From an uncultured Nitrospira sp. (GTDB taxonomy: Bacteria; Nitrospirota; Nitrospiria; Nitrospirales; Nitrospiraceae), in contig CABVRZ010000026.1 of the NCBI GenBank assembly GCA_902500775.1, positions 1 through 60,911 of the forward strand: 60,911 nt of DNA, read 5' to 3'. A program made the translations under genes and the position numbers. Below are positions 33,981 to 42,709 of the stretch, in pieces (within the stretch, counting starts at the first letter, position 1; each line of letters starts with the position of its first letter). A model generated the notes under the pieces. It did not search any database and had not been told where the DNA came from. It was given only the letters and a program-made list of their open reading frames with translations.

Positions 33981-35506
33981 GCACGAGTCATTCCGCGTTG
34001 AGAGATCTTGGCATTCAGGCCGTCAACTCAGGCGGAAGTACCGGCAACGGTTGGTGGTCTGGTCGTAACGATGGAACCCTGCTCCCCTCGATCAACCCAA
34101 CGACGGGCGAACAGATCGCTGGCGTCTATCCTTGTTCATCGGATGATTATCAACGCATCGTGCAAGAATCAGTTGAGTCGTTTCAGACCTGGCGAATGGT
34201 CCCGGCTCCCAAGCGCGGCGAGGTGGTTCGGCTGATAGGCCAAGCCCTCCGAGAGAAGAAAGATCAGTTGGGAACGTTGGTCTCACTGGAAGTTGGAAAA
34301 ATCAAGGCCGAGGGCGACGGAGAAGTGCAAGAGATGATCGATATGGCCGATTTTGTCGTCGGCCAGTCACGCATGCTCTACGGAGCCACGATGCAGTCTG
34401 AACGCCCAACGCACCGCATGAGCGAACAGTGGCATCCGTTGGGTCCGGTGGGCGTCATCACCGCGTTCAATTTTCCCGTGGCAGTCTGGGCCTGGAATGC
34501 ATTTATTGCGGCAATCGCAGGAGATACCGTAATCTGGAAACCCTCACCAAAGGCACCCCTCTGTGCGATTGCAGTTCAGCAGATCTGTAATCGTGTGATG
34601 CAGCAACAGGGCTATGCCGGTATCTTTTCGCTGTTCATCACAGATCAACCGGCATTGGCTGATCAGATGGTGCAGGATGAACGTCTCCCGCTCATCTCGT
34701 TTACCGGATCGGTACCAGTCGGTCGCCGAGTGGCCGCAGCGGTCGGACAGCGGCTAGGCCGAACCCTGCTTGAACTGAGCGGCAACAATGCCATCACTGT
34801 TGATGAGACCGCCGATCTCAACATGGCGACCCGCGCGATTGTGTTCGGTGCGGTCGGAACCGCAGGGCAACGCTGTACAACGACCAGACGGCTGCTCGTA
34901 CATGAATCATGCTACGAGGAATTGATCGGCAGACTGGTGAAGGCGTATGCCCAAGTGCAGATCGGCAATCCTTTGGAAAAAGAAGTACTCATGGGACCGC
35001 TGATCGATCAAGTCGCGGTGGAGGGCTATCGAACTGCACTCGACGAAATCAAGACGGAAGGCGGCGAGGTGCTCTATGGAGGGCGGGTACTGACCCGTCC
35101 CGGCTACTTTGTCGAACCGACGATTGTGCGGGCGCAGAACCACTGGCCAGTCGTGCAGCGCGAAACCTTCGCCCCGATTCTCTATGTGATGACATTCACG
35201 ACGATGGACGAGGCCATCGCGCTGCAGAACGACGTCCGGCAGGGACTGTCATCGGCCCTGTTCTCGAACGATGTGCGCCGGAGTGAGCGATTTCTCTCCG
35301 CCGCGGGGAGCGACTGCGGGATCGCCAATATCAATATCGGCACCTCCGGTGCCGAAATCGGTGGCGCGTTCGGTGGAGAAAAAGAAACTGGCGGCGGCCG
35401 CGAGGCCGGTTCCGATTCTTGGAAGGCCTACATGCGCCGCCAAACCAACACCGTCAACTGGGGAACGGAACTGCCGCTGGCCCAAGGCATTAAGTTCGGT
35501 TCTTGA
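33977..35506 (+). CDS. amaB: ALDH7-type aldehyde dehydrogenase (aminoadipate semialdehyde dehydrogenase)
   Basis: 509 residues. A GGGAGG at 33962-33967 and the ATGA overlap place the start at ATG 33977 rather than the TTG at 33968. Motifs are GPVGVITAFNFPVAVW, the catalytic Glu near 265 (LLELSGNN), the catalytic Cys300 (GTAGQRCTTTRR) and the C-terminal GGAFGGEKETGGGREAGSD region. The GQRCTTTRR and KETGGGRE signatures are those of the ALDH7 (antiquitin) family, whose substrate is alpha-aminoadipate semialdehyde. Cotranscribed with the saccharopine dehydrogenase. The symbol is given by family and context, not by proof. Confidence 0.9.
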   Translation: MSTSHSALRDLGIQAVNSGGSTGNGWWSGRNDGTLLPSINPTTGEQIAGVYPCSSDDYQRIVQESVESFQTWRMVPAPKRGEVVRLIGQALREKKDQLGTLVSLEVGKIKAEGDGEVQEMIDMADFVVGQSRMLYGATMQSERPTHRMSEQWHPLGPVGVITAFNFPVAVWAWNAFIAAIAGDTVIWKPSPKAPLCAIAVQQICNRVMQQQGYAGIFSLFITDQPALADQMVQDERLPLISFTGSVPVGRRVAAAVGQRLGRTLLELSGNNAITVDETADLNMATRAIVFGAVGTAGQRCTTTRRLLVHESCYEELIGRLVKAYAQVQIGNPLEKEVLMGPLIDQVAVEGYRTALDEIKTEGGEVLYGGRVLTRPGYFVEPTIVRAQNHWPVVQRETFAPILYVMTFTTMDEAIALQNDVRQGLSSALFSNDVRRSERFLSAAGSDCGIANINIGTSGAEIGGAFGGEKETGGGREAGSDSWKAYMRRQTNTVNWGTELPLAQGIKFGS

Positions 35507-35519
35507 ATGAGGTGCACTC

Positions 35520-36116
35520 ATGGATGACGCTCGAGCCCTCGATAATCTCTTGGAGCGGATGGTGGCCGACTATGTCGAGCATAACCAAGCTGCCGGCGTC
35601 CTGAAGATCCTGCTGGAGGAAACCGGCGTGGGTTTCTGGCCGGTCATCGACCATCTCACGATCAGAACTTTGGATATTGACCGAGGTGCTGAACCCTTTG
35701 TGACATTAGGCTATGCCTACGATGAAACCTTGCAATATGATGACTGGTACGCCAAGGTCTATCGAAAAAGAGGGTACCCCAGCCTCTTCGTCGATCAGGC
35801 CTACCCGGATGAGCGAGGCAAGACCAGCATCATTCCCGGCTGGGTAAACAAATTCGGCGACAAGGTCTTTCACCATGTGGCGGTGCGAGTGGAAGATATC
35901 GAACAAGCAGTCGTCCGCTTGAAACAGAAGGGCGTAGTGTTTGCCGGCAACATCGTCGGAGAGCCAGGCGGGCACCTCAGGCAAATTTTTTCCTCTCCGG
36001 AGATGGTTGACGGCCAGCCCTTCACCGTCTTGGAATTGGCAGAACGGCACCGCGGCTACCTGGGTTTCCTCCCGCCGCAGGCCGACAGCCTCATGAAATC
36101 ATCGACTGGGAAATAA
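35520..36116 (+). CDS. VOC-fold 2-His-1-carboxylate oxygenase, possibly 2-oxoadipate-acting
   Basis: 198 residues starting 13 bp after the dehydrogenase stop, GAGGTG just upstream. Metal-ligand candidates are His in VIDHLTIRTL, His in FHHVAVRVEDI and Glu in FTVLELAER. This is the iron triad of vicinal-oxygen-chelate enzymes and of DUF1338/HglS proteins (2-oxoadipate dioxygenase/decarboxylase), though it is much shorter than HglS (over 450 residues). In a saccharopine/aminoadipate operon, 2-oxoadipate is the expected next intermediate after transamination, so this is a reasonable but unproven assignment. The aminotransferase needed in between is not in the window. Confidence 0.75.
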   Translation: MDDARALDNLLERMVADYVEHNQAAGVLKILLEETGVGFWPVIDHLTIRTLDIDRGAEPFVTLGYAYDETLQYDDWYAKVYRKRGYPSLFVDQAYPDERGKTSIIPGWVNKFGDKVFHHVAVRVEDIEQAVVRLKQKGVVFAGNIVGEPGGHLRQIFSSPEMVDGQPFTVLELAERHRGYLGFLPPQADSLMKSSTGK

Positions 36117-36178
36117 AAGGTGTGTCCGGTCGATCGCGCATGATTCAATTGAGCGAGGTGAGCGCCCCACTCATCCCA

Positions 36179-37786
36179 CTATCCCATCTCGCGCAAGATA
36201 TGATCGGGGTTCCGGTCGCGGGCGATGGTCTTCATCAATTGATCACCGAACAAGACGACAATGCGGTCACGCTGATCTTTGACCAGCATCGACGCTGACG
36301 GTGACTTGAAGGTGGAAGGGTCTCCCTCCAGCCAGGCACTACAGCTAAAGGGCAACGCATCTACAATGCTTTCAACGCGATACTCGTGGCGAAGCCGATA
36401 TTGCAGCACGTCGAACTGCAGTCGCCCGACGGCGGCAATCAAGATCTCTTGATCATGGAGACTGCGCATGATCTGCACCGTCCCTTCTTGCGCCATCTGG
36501 GACACTCCCTTATCGAAAGCTTTTCGTTTTCCGACATCATTCGGTCGCAAACGCGCAAAGATCTCAGGTTGAAACTGCGGCAGTGGTTTAAAGTTAAAGC
36601 CGCCAGTTGTGGAGACCGTATCGCCGATCGCGAAGACACCGGGATTGATGATGCCGATGATATCGCCTGGGTAGGCCTCTTCGACCGTACTTCGCTCCTG
36701 CGCCACCAGACTATGCGGTCGCGACAAGCGAATGTCCTTACCCGTCCGATGATGTTTCACGACCAGATCGCGCTCGAAGCGTCCTGAACACACGCGAAGA
36801 AATGCCGTGCTATCACGATGTTTGGGGTTCATATTTGCCTGAAGCTTGAACACATAGGCACTGAAGGGCATGTCGAGCGGGTCAACCGTGAGCGCTGCCC
36901 CATCCTCTCGGTCAGCCAAGCGTGCACCAGGGCTGGGTGCCAACTCCACAAAGGCGTCCAGAAAACTCTCAATACCAAAGTTCGTGAGTGCCGAAGCGAA
37001 AAACACCGGAGTGACATCGCCTTGAAGAAATTGCTCTCGAGTGAATGGGTTCCCGGCGATGTCCAACAGTTCCAGGTCATGCTGCACTTGCGCCAACATC
37101 TCTTCCGTGACTCGGCTATGTGAGCCCAGCTCCGCGAGTGGCAATGTATCGGTCTCCACCCTGGTCGCTCCACCATGCATGGTCTTGCTGAACAGCTGCA
37201 CCCGACTGTCGGCGCGAGTCACAATACCCACGAAATCGCTACCCGACCCAATCGGCCAATTGACGGCGCTCGCGTGAATATTTAACGCCTGCTCCACCTC
37301 CGTCATGAGGTCCAGAGGAGGACGCCCCGGCAGATCCATCTTGTTGATCAACGTCAGGACTGGAATCCGTCGCATGCGGCATACGGCAAAAAGTTTTCTG
37401 GTTTGCGTTTCCACACCTTTCGCCGCATCGATCACCATGATGGCACTATCCGCAGCCGTCAAGGTACGATAGGTATCTTCGGAAAAGTCCTGGTGGCCGG
37501 GCGTGTCGAGCAAATTAATGACCGCACCCTTGTACGGAAACTGCATCGCCGACGCGGTGATCGAAATGCCACGTTCCTGCTCCATACCCATCCAATCCGA
37601 GGCCGTCGTCTTTCCGCCCTTGCGTCCACGCACCATGCCGGCCGTGCGGATCAGACCCGAATAGAGCAGGAGCTTTTCCGTCAGAGTTGTTTTCCCGGCA
37701 TCCGGATGGCTGATAATCGCAAACGTCCGCCGTTGCCGAGTCGCAGCCGTCAGTTCACTCAACGTAGTCGTGTCAGACATCATCAT
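36179..37786 (-). CDS. prfC: Peptide chain release factor 3
   Basis: A GTPase that recycles RF1/RF2 from the ribosome. 535 residues, the usual length. G1 is SHPDAGKTTL, the switch region includes RGISITAS, G3 is DTPGHQDF and G4 is NKMD. The RF3-specific end is also present (VGRLQFDVLQYRLRHEY, AWLEGDP). The frame starts with three Met codons; without a strong ribosome binding site, the first (37786) or third (37780) is equally possible. It stands alone, divergent from nothing, and converges on the lysine operon end at 36116. Confidence 0.96.
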   Translation of the reverse strand: MMMSDTTTLSELTAATRQRRTFAIISHPDAGKTTLTEKLLLYSGLIRTAGMVRGRKGGKTTASDWMGMEQERGISITASAMQFPYKGAVINLLDTPGHQDFSEDTYRTLTAADSAIMVIDAAKGVETQTRKLFAVCRMRRIPVLTLINKMDLPGRPPLDLMTEVEQALNIHASAVNWPIGSGSDFVGIVTRADSRVQLFSKTMHGGATRVETDTLPLAELGSHSRVTEEMLAQVQHDLELLDIAGNPFTREQFLQGDVTPVFFASALTNFGIESFLDAFVELAPSPGARLADREDGAALTVDPLDMPFSAYVFKLQANMNPKHRDSTAFLRVCSGRFERDLVVKHHRTGKDIRLSRPHSLVAQERSTVEEAYPGDIIGIINPGVFAIGDTVSTTGGFNFKPLPQFQPEIFARLRPNDVGKRKAFDKGVSQMAQEGTVQIMRSLHDQEILIAAVGRLQFDVLQYRLRHEYRVESIVDALPFSCSAWLEGDPSTFKSPSASMLVKDQRDRIVVLFGDQLMKTIARDRNPDHILREMG

Positions 37787-37829
37787 TGAACCGGGAGTCT
37801 ATCATATTGTGTTCAAAAGAGGAGGCTGA

Positions 37830-38360
37830 TCATCTGGGGAAATCGTCGGAAAGCTCGAATCCAGCCCGCCCCACCGCCCGACGAACGGCACCCAGGACGG
37901 CCGGAGCATCAGAACAAGGAATCACCGCCAGATTCGGAGCGGCACGAAGTTGAACCAACAGTCGGTCCATCTCTTCTTGCAGGACGGTGTCACAGGTGGG
38001 GTAGAGGCCCTCAGGGCCTTCCTCAAGCAGATTGTGTTTTTCAAGAATGGACCGCAGCATTGCCAGGACACTGGACGTAGGGGTCGGCATGAGCAAGGCT
38101 GCGATCGCCCCATGATCGAGCCGGAGTTTTGAGGCGATGGGAAGCGGCTCTCCCCCACGTTGTCGCTGAGCGGCAGGGAGCAAGATCTTCTCCTCGATCC
38201 CGATGTGGCGCAGGAGCCCGGCTCGGAAGTGATTATAGGAGTCCGGCTCCACATGGCCTTCTGAATCCACTGCCGATTCAAGCAACTGCTCGAGTCGCCG
38301 GTGATCGTCCACCAGAATGCCGGTGATGGAGCCGTTCCCCTCACTGTCAGCAGGCACCAT
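37830..38360 (-). CDS. Hemerythrin-like (HHE) domain protein
   Basis: 176 residues. Iron-ligand pattern is visible: VDDHRRLEQLL, NHFRAGLLRHIGIEEKILLP, RLDHGAIAALL and EKHNLLEEGPEGLYPTCD. This is a full set of His/Glu ligands for a di-iron hemerythrin fold. A Cys (TCD) and a 40-residue tail (AVRRAVGRAGFELSDDF) follow. GGAG precedes ATG 38360, so I prefer it to the GTG at 38375. Roles of such proteins are O2, NO or iron handling; the substrate is not readable here. Confidence 0.85.
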   Translation of the reverse strand: MVPADSEGNGSITGILVDDHRRLEQLLESAVDSEGHVEPDSYNHFRAGLLRHIGIEEKILLPAAQRQRGGEPLPIASKLRLDHGAIAALLMPTPTSSVLAMLRSILEKHNLLEEGPEGLYPTCDTVLQEEMDRLLVQLRAAPNLAVIPCSDAPAVLGAVRRAVGRAGFELSDDFPR

Positions 38361-38590
38361 TGAGACCGACTCCACAGTAACTATTCCAATAACACGTGAG
38401 TCTCATGTGGTTCTGACCTCCATCGCTGATGACTTCGTATAGTATCGCCAGGTGACGCAACGAAGCATACCGGTTTAGGAGGCCAGAATTCTAGAGCTCC
38501 GCCAGAGCGACATAATAAGGTAGAAGGAAGAGCGTCATCCATCCCCGACAAACGAATGGTCGCTTACTCCAGGAAGGGGCACCAGTCCGT

Positions 38591-38791
38591 TCAGTGCCGG
38601 ACCGCTTGGGCGTAGACTGCTAAAACTGAGATGAAGAAGATGACGAAGGCGGTGGAAAAGGACGCCAGGAAGGAGAACGGGCCGGACGGCTGAAACCGGG
38701 TCCGTCGAATACGAGGGAACCGCATCAAACAGAACGTCATGAACGACGTCCCTGCTCCCAGAAGTGCCAGAAGCATGTAGATCACATCCAT
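38591..38791 (-). CDS. 66-residue two-pass membrane protein
   Basis: The start is fixed by AGAGGAGGTG at 38801-38810, 9 nt before ATG 38791; the longer frame to 39058 reads through the next gene and is not real. It has two hydrophobic segments, MLLALLGAGTSFMTFCLM and FLASFSTAFVIFFISVLAVYA, linked by an Arg-rich loop (RFPRIRRTRFQPSGPF). No family recognised. It starts 20 bp after the stop of the L7/L12-like gene, so the two are one transcription unit. Confidence 0.75.
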   Translation of the reverse strand: MDVIYMLLALLGAGTSFMTFCLMRFPRIRRTRFQPSGPFSFLASFSTAFVIFFISVLAVYAQAVRH

Positions 38792-38800
38792 CGTGATATC

Positions 38801-38810
38801 CACCTCCTCT
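38801..38810 (-). promoter_or_regulatory. Ribosome binding site of the 66-residue membrane protein gene
   Basis: AGAGGAGGTG on the minus strand, 9 nt before ATG 38791. It decides this short start against the longer frame. Confidence 0.7.
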
Positions 38811-38811
38811 G

Positions 38812-39132
38812 CTACGTCAGGAGATACAGCAAGCCCGCGCCTCCGATGAGGAAGAACATCACCCAACGATACAACCCTGCTCGCGCATCGGCGTGATCTT
38901 GGTCGATTCGCCGCTGCAAGGCAGGCTGACTGCGCAGATAGGCATCCACTGAAGCTTTTGCCTCTGTCAGATTGACCTGTTGTTCTTTGCGAACTAACTT
39001 GATGGCGTCGATGACCTGTCCTTTCCAGAGGGCAGCCACTGCTGCCTCTGAGAGACATGGGTCAAACAGCGACGGTCTCGCAGACTCAGTAATCGGTGTG
39101 TGAAGAGAAGGGGGTGACATAGGCTGATACAC
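38812..39132 (-). CDS. Membrane-anchored protein with ribosomal L7/L12 C-terminal-like motif
   Basis: 106 residues. The middle (about 36-68: WKGQVIDAIKLVRKEQQ, LTEAKASVDAYL) has the bL12 C-terminal-domain-like pattern, K...AIK..R...L.EAK..V, found outside the ribosome in small stress and membrane proteins. The C-terminus is one transmembrane helix (LYRWVMFFLIGGAGLLYLL), so the domain faces the cytoplasm. The start (GTG 39132 or ATG 39120) is not decided by a ribosome binding site. The real L7/L12 is a separate gene; this is a tail-anchored relative. Function unknown. Confidence 0.7.
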   Translation of the reverse strand: MYQPMSPPSLHTPITESARPSLFDPCLSEAAVAALWKGQVIDAIKLVRKEQQVNLTEAKASVDAYLRSQPALQRRIDQDHADARAGLYRWVMFFLIGGAGLLYLLT

Positions 39133-39504
39133 AGCCTACCACCATCATGCAATAGGCAGAAGCAAATCGACAGAACCGACAGCAACATTGATCACGCAGA
39201 AACGAGCCGTGAAGGCATCGGCATCCCTTCGACTGGTCATGGAGGCATTGTTGGATGATCCCCACATGATTCATGATGATTCCTGACCCATCAACCAAGC
39301 TCAGGGTCCCAAGCACCATCGAGGGACGAGACCACTGGGATCACGTCCCTCGTCGAGCGTCGCACATGAAGCGTGCCTGGTTCCGGATGATGACGCTTCA
39401 CGCCTCGCAAACGAGGAACGACGAATGGTGTTGGAGCGACGTATCGGTAGTGGAAGCGCTCGTGAATACTGCAGGCCAGATCGCGGAACAGACAAAGAAA
39501 CAGG
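39133..39504. other. Gene-free interval with a long hairpin
   Basis: A perfect 9-bp stem CGAGGGACG/CGTCCCTCG (39320-39328 and 39344-39352) with a 15-nt loop stands in the middle. There is no T tract. The 86-codon frame at 39273-39533 has no domain and overlaps the pyrophosphatase end; I treat it as chance. Confidence 0.4.
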
Positions 39505-40233
39505 TCATAACTGTTTCGGCCATAAGGAGCTGAGTTCAGGATATTGATCCCGGTAGTCGGCGTGGCTCGCACGAATCACTTTGAGTGCTTCCTCCCTGCC
39601 ATACACGCTGGTAATTTCCACCTTATGCTGAGTCGTCCCCGGCGCGCTCTTGTAGGTCAGAAAATAATGTTGCAAGCGATCCATGAGCGCCGACGGACAT
39701 TGTGAAATGTCCGTGAAGCCCCCGTACACTGCATCGTCCCGCATGACGGCGATAATCTTGTCATCGGCTTCTCCGCCGTCGGCCATGCTCAACCCACCGA
39801 TCGGGAGCGCCGTGAGTAAGATATCGCTATGCGGAATGTTTTTTTCTGACAAGACACAGATATCCAGCGGATCACCGTCCCCGACCATGCCCTTCCGACG
39901 GGCTCGCTTCGCAAAGATCCCTGCCACCTGTTCTCCGGAATAGGTCTGCGGAATTAGGCCGTAGTAGACTGGACAACAATTGGAGAACCGCTGGGGCCGA
40001 TCAACTTTGAGGAACCCGCTGCGTTTGTCGACTTCATACTTGACCGTATCAGTGGGAACAATTTCGATATAGGCCATGACGACGTCCGGAGCTTCCTGCC
40101 CGATCGATACGCCGTGCCACGGATGCGCCTTGAACATCAGCCCGAGCAACCGCTGAAACGGGTCACTGCCGTTCCGAACGTCATCGGTCTGTTCACCGTT
40201 ATCTCCTCGTTTCCGACCCTTGCTGTGCTTCAT
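39505..40233 (-). CDS. ppa: Inorganic pyrophosphatase (family I)
   Basis: 242 residues. It has the family-I pattern: EIVPTDTVKYEVDKRSG, then FSNCCPVYYGLIPQTY, and the active-site GDGDPLDICVLSE with the DxDPxD motif. It is longer at the N-terminus (about 50 extra residues) than the bacterial standard of 175, resembling the longer branch. AAGGGGAAG precedes ATG 40233, so the TTG at 40254 is not used. Hydrolyses pyrophosphate from biosynthesis, keeping activation reactions irreversible. The regulation is not visible; it sits alone between small membrane-protein genes. Confidence 0.93.
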   Translation of the reverse strand: MKHSKGRKRGDNGEQTDDVRNGSDPFQRLLGLMFKAHPWHGVSIGQEAPDVVMAYIEIVPTDTVKYEVDKRSGFLKVDRPQRFSNCCPVYYGLIPQTYSGEQVAGIFAKRARRKGMVGDGDPLDICVLSEKNIPHSDILLTALPIGGLSMADGGEADDKIIAVMRDDAVYGGFTDISQCPSALMDRLQHYFLTYKSAPGTTQHKVEITSVYGREEALKVIRASHADYRDQYPELSSLWPKQL

Positions 40234-40318
40234 GCCACTTCCCCTTCTTCCCAAGCCAAGCCCACGATACTCTTCTCACGGCGAATGCGCTGCCGACCGC
40301 CAGCCCTGTTGAGCGTAA

Positions 40319-40642
40319 TTACTGTGAACGCATTCTCATGATCACTGCCGCCACATCATTCATCTTGACCGTCCCGTCGAACAACTCCATCCCGACCAAC
40401 TCCGTCAGCTGCACGGCATGAGAACCAACCCTGGCGACCTTGCCCTCCACGTCTTGCCCCGAGCACAACTTGATCTTCACACGTTTTCCGACCTACTGCT
40501 CGAACAAAGCCTCCATGACATCCGGACTATTCCCATCCACATTCAATTCATCGACAGCGACGAACGGCATGGCTCCAACCATGCTGAGTCCGGCGAGCAT
40601 CACAAACCCAGAAACCACTTTGCTCATGCACTTCTGCATCAT
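40319..40642 (-). pseudogene. Small exported protein gene broken by one in-frame TAG
   Basis: The frame from ATG 40642 (GAGGAGGAAAG just upstream) encodes a signal peptide (VVSGFVMLAGLSMVGAMP) and DGNSPDVMEALFEQ, then TAG at 40493-40495. The same frame resumes at once with VGKRVKIKLCSGQDVEGKV, ARVGSHAVQLTELVGMEFFD-like sequence and ends at TAA 40319-40321. The whole span is 108 codons and is otherwise in frame. One CAG-to-TAG change would explain it. Either a young pseudogene, a sequencing error, or a readthrough case. No family name is known to me; the second half looks like an Sm-like or short beta domain. Confidence 0.75.
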
Positions 40643-40946
40643 CTTTCCTCCTCGACCGTATTCCAGATCACCACAGACATCACCACGATATCCGAGCTTA
40701 CCGTGAGTGCGCGGGAAAGTCATCTTCTACGTCATTCACTTTCACGCAATCATACGTTGCGCATGTGACATCCAACACCCCCACCACTCACAGAGCACCA
40801 CAAGATTAAATACATATATTACCAACCTATCCACGTTCGATTCACGACATTCCGATCAAGACAGCCACATCCAAGTTCAGACCCTTTGCACAACTTTAAA
40901 GAACAATGGATCTCTCGATTGTTTTTGTTACACTGACGTCTCGATT
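40643..40946. other. Interval between divergent small genes
   Basis: About 300 bp, AT-richer toward 40800-40930. It probably carries the promoters of both neighbours. A frame open from 40707 joins the membrane protein gene, but its first 80 codons have no protein character. Confidence 0.35.
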
Positions 40947-41474
40947 ATGATCAATCCTGTCGACATACATGAGCGGCAAGAGAGAGGCGCAACCGACCAG
41001 ATCAGCAAACCGACATCATCCCCTATTTCGACCATCCCCGCGAAACTCTACGATGCTCAGCAAAAAATTCGCGCTTCCCTTGTGGTACGGGCAGGCGGCG
41101 TGTATTTTCTCGTCGCGTTGGGAGTCGGATTCGTACTCGAGGTCGTCCGGCTGGAAGTGGTCGCCCTCCATATCAGCGAGCTGATTGCTCGGTTGCTGGA
41201 AGTCCCCAACACACTCCTGGCCATGATTATTGGGGCACAATGGACGATCGACCATTTCAAGTTACCACCCCTACCGCGCATACGGCTCGGCATCGGCTTC
41301 GTCGCCTTCGTTCTGATGATTCTCACTGAATCAGCCGTCATTCTCCCGCTTCATGGACTGTCAATCGATGAGTACATGGCCCTTCAACATGCTGTCGTGG
41401 GGATGTTGCCGTTCGGAGTGCTGGGCGTGTTAGCTGCCATGCCGCTTCTCGTCGGATATCGTTGGGAACGTTGA
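40947..41474 (+). CDS. Four-pass membrane protein, unknown function
   Basis: 175 residues from ATG 40947; the frame is open further upstream but composition there is non-coding. After a 45-residue hydrophilic N-terminus come hydrophobic segments: GVYFLVALGVGFVLEVVRL, the MIIGAQWTI region, IGFVAFVLMILTESAVIL and a C-terminal VVGMLPFGVLGVLAAMPLLVG. No family recognised. The charged residues between segments (RLEVVALHISELIARLLEVP) suggest an amphipathic helix. There is no obvious partner gene. Confidence 0.65.
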   Translation: MINPVDIHERQERGATDQISKPTSSPISTIPAKLYDAQQKIRASLVVRAGGVYFLVALGVGFVLEVVRLEVVALHISELIARLLEVPNTLLAMIIGAQWTIDHFKLPPLPRIRLGIGFVAFVLMILTESAVILPLHGLSIDEYMALQHAVVGMLPFGVLGVLAAMPLLVGYRWER

Positions 41475-41748
41475 CGTGAGTGTTTACCTGGCCAAAGTTG
41501 ACCACGCCCAGTTAGCCTGATGACGTCGACAGTCCATTTCTTCCTCTAACGTCTAGTCCTCACTTTACCCATAAACCACTCATCATGATGCTCTGCAAAG
41601 AAATCTGCCCTGCTAAACGCTTGCCGTCTTGACATCCGTGTCTCCTCTTGCGAGATATGGGTGGGAATGCTGACCTGAGTGTCTGCCCAGATAGCAATCA
41701 TCACACCCGAACACTCGCATGGAAGGGACGCCAACACAGGAGTACCGG

Positions 41749-42606
41749 ATGAGCTTTTTTAGATGTACGGCATGGCTGATTCTAGTGGCCGTCATGACCA
41801 TTGTCACGAGAGCGACCGCATCGGAACCTACTGATCCTGAGTCGGCCATCCGTCGGCTCGTGCGTGCCAATGCTGAAAAGGATTTACCCACCCTGTCACG
41901 CATGATGGCCCACGATGCCGATATCATCAGCTACGGGGTTGCCGGCCGAAAGTATGTCGGCTGGTCTGAGCTGGAGCAGGGCATGAAGGATGAGTTCCTC
42001 AACGCTCAGAAACTCGAGATTCCGATTAAAGAGCTGAAGGTGTGGAGGAAAGGCACTTTCGCCTGGTATGCCATGGAGCTCGACTATATCCGCTCTGTCT
42101 CCAATGGTGTTGAAGTCACGCGAACCGTGCTTCCAATGAGGGAGACCGGCGTGCTGGAACAACGCGATGGCCGATGGCAGTTGCTCTCATGGCATGAATC
42201 ATTTCGCTCCGCTCAACTGGGTATCCCACTCACCGCGCTGTCTACGGACTCTTCACAACCTGAACTCGGCAACTCAGACGCTTCATCCGGTACGGATCTC
42301 AGCGGGGAATGGCACATTCTCGAGGTTGAGGATGATAAACGATACACAGCGACGTTCGATCACAATGGCAACGGGCCGTACACCCAGCACGGCGGTCGCT
42401 TCACGACCAGCACGATCACGAACCGTCTGTGGCAAGGCACCTGGCATCAGCCAGGCAATGATCGCGAGGGAGGATTTGAAGTCCTCCTTTCAGAAGACGG
42501 CACTCAGGCCAAGGGGATCTGGTGGTATACCAGAGTCGGCACACAGCAGAATATCCCACCACGCGAACACGGGGGCACCTATCACTGGAGGAAAGTCACA
42601 CCGTAG
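41749..42606 (+). CDS. Exported NTF2-like protein with a second beta domain
   Basis: 285 residues. AGGAG 6 nt before ATG 41749 fixes the start. A signal peptide (about 6-25, ATA then S) is followed by an NTF2/SnoaL-like domain (about 28-150: ESAIRRLVRANAEKDLPTLSRMM, HDADIISYG, and the closing WQLLSWHESFR). After a Ser/Asp-rich linker, a second domain (about 185-285) starts LSGEWHILEVEDDKRY and looks like a small antiparallel beta barrel with repeated GTWHQPG and GIWWYTR motifs. Enzymatic activity cannot be read. Cotranscription with neighbours is not evident. Confidence 0.75.
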   Translation: MSFFRCTAWLILVAVMTIVTRATASEPTDPESAIRRLVRANAEKDLPTLSRMMAHDADIISYGVAGRKYVGWSELEQGMKDEFLNAQKLEIPIKELKVWRKGTFAWYAMELDYIRSVSNGVEVTRTVLPMRETGVLEQRDGRWQLLSWHESFRSAQLGIPLTALSTDSSQPELGNSDASSGTDLSGEWHILEVEDDKRYTATFDHNGNGPYTQHGGRFTTSTITNRLWQGTWHQPGNDREGGFEVLLSEDGTQAKGIWWYTRVGTQQNIPPREHGGTYHWRKVTP

Positions 42607-42709
42607 GTGATTCGGCCCCACTGAGAGATTCAGAGGATGGAGGAGCCAACATCTGCACCCATTGCTGGGGGCAAGCGAAACCTCGACGGTTCTACGGCTG
42701 GGGGAAGTA

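Noticed and set aside
38591-39058. 155-codon version of the two-pass membrane protein
   Set aside because: The first 89 codons are antiframe to the L7/L12-like gene; the ribosome binding site at 38801 decides for the short form.
39273-39533. 86-codon plus-strand frame
   Set aside because: Overlaps the pyrophosphatase end on the other strand and has no domain; a hairpin occupies its middle.
40707-40946. N-terminal extension of the four-pass membrane protein
   Set aside because: His/Ser/Asn-rich chance sequence in an AT-rich intergenic region.
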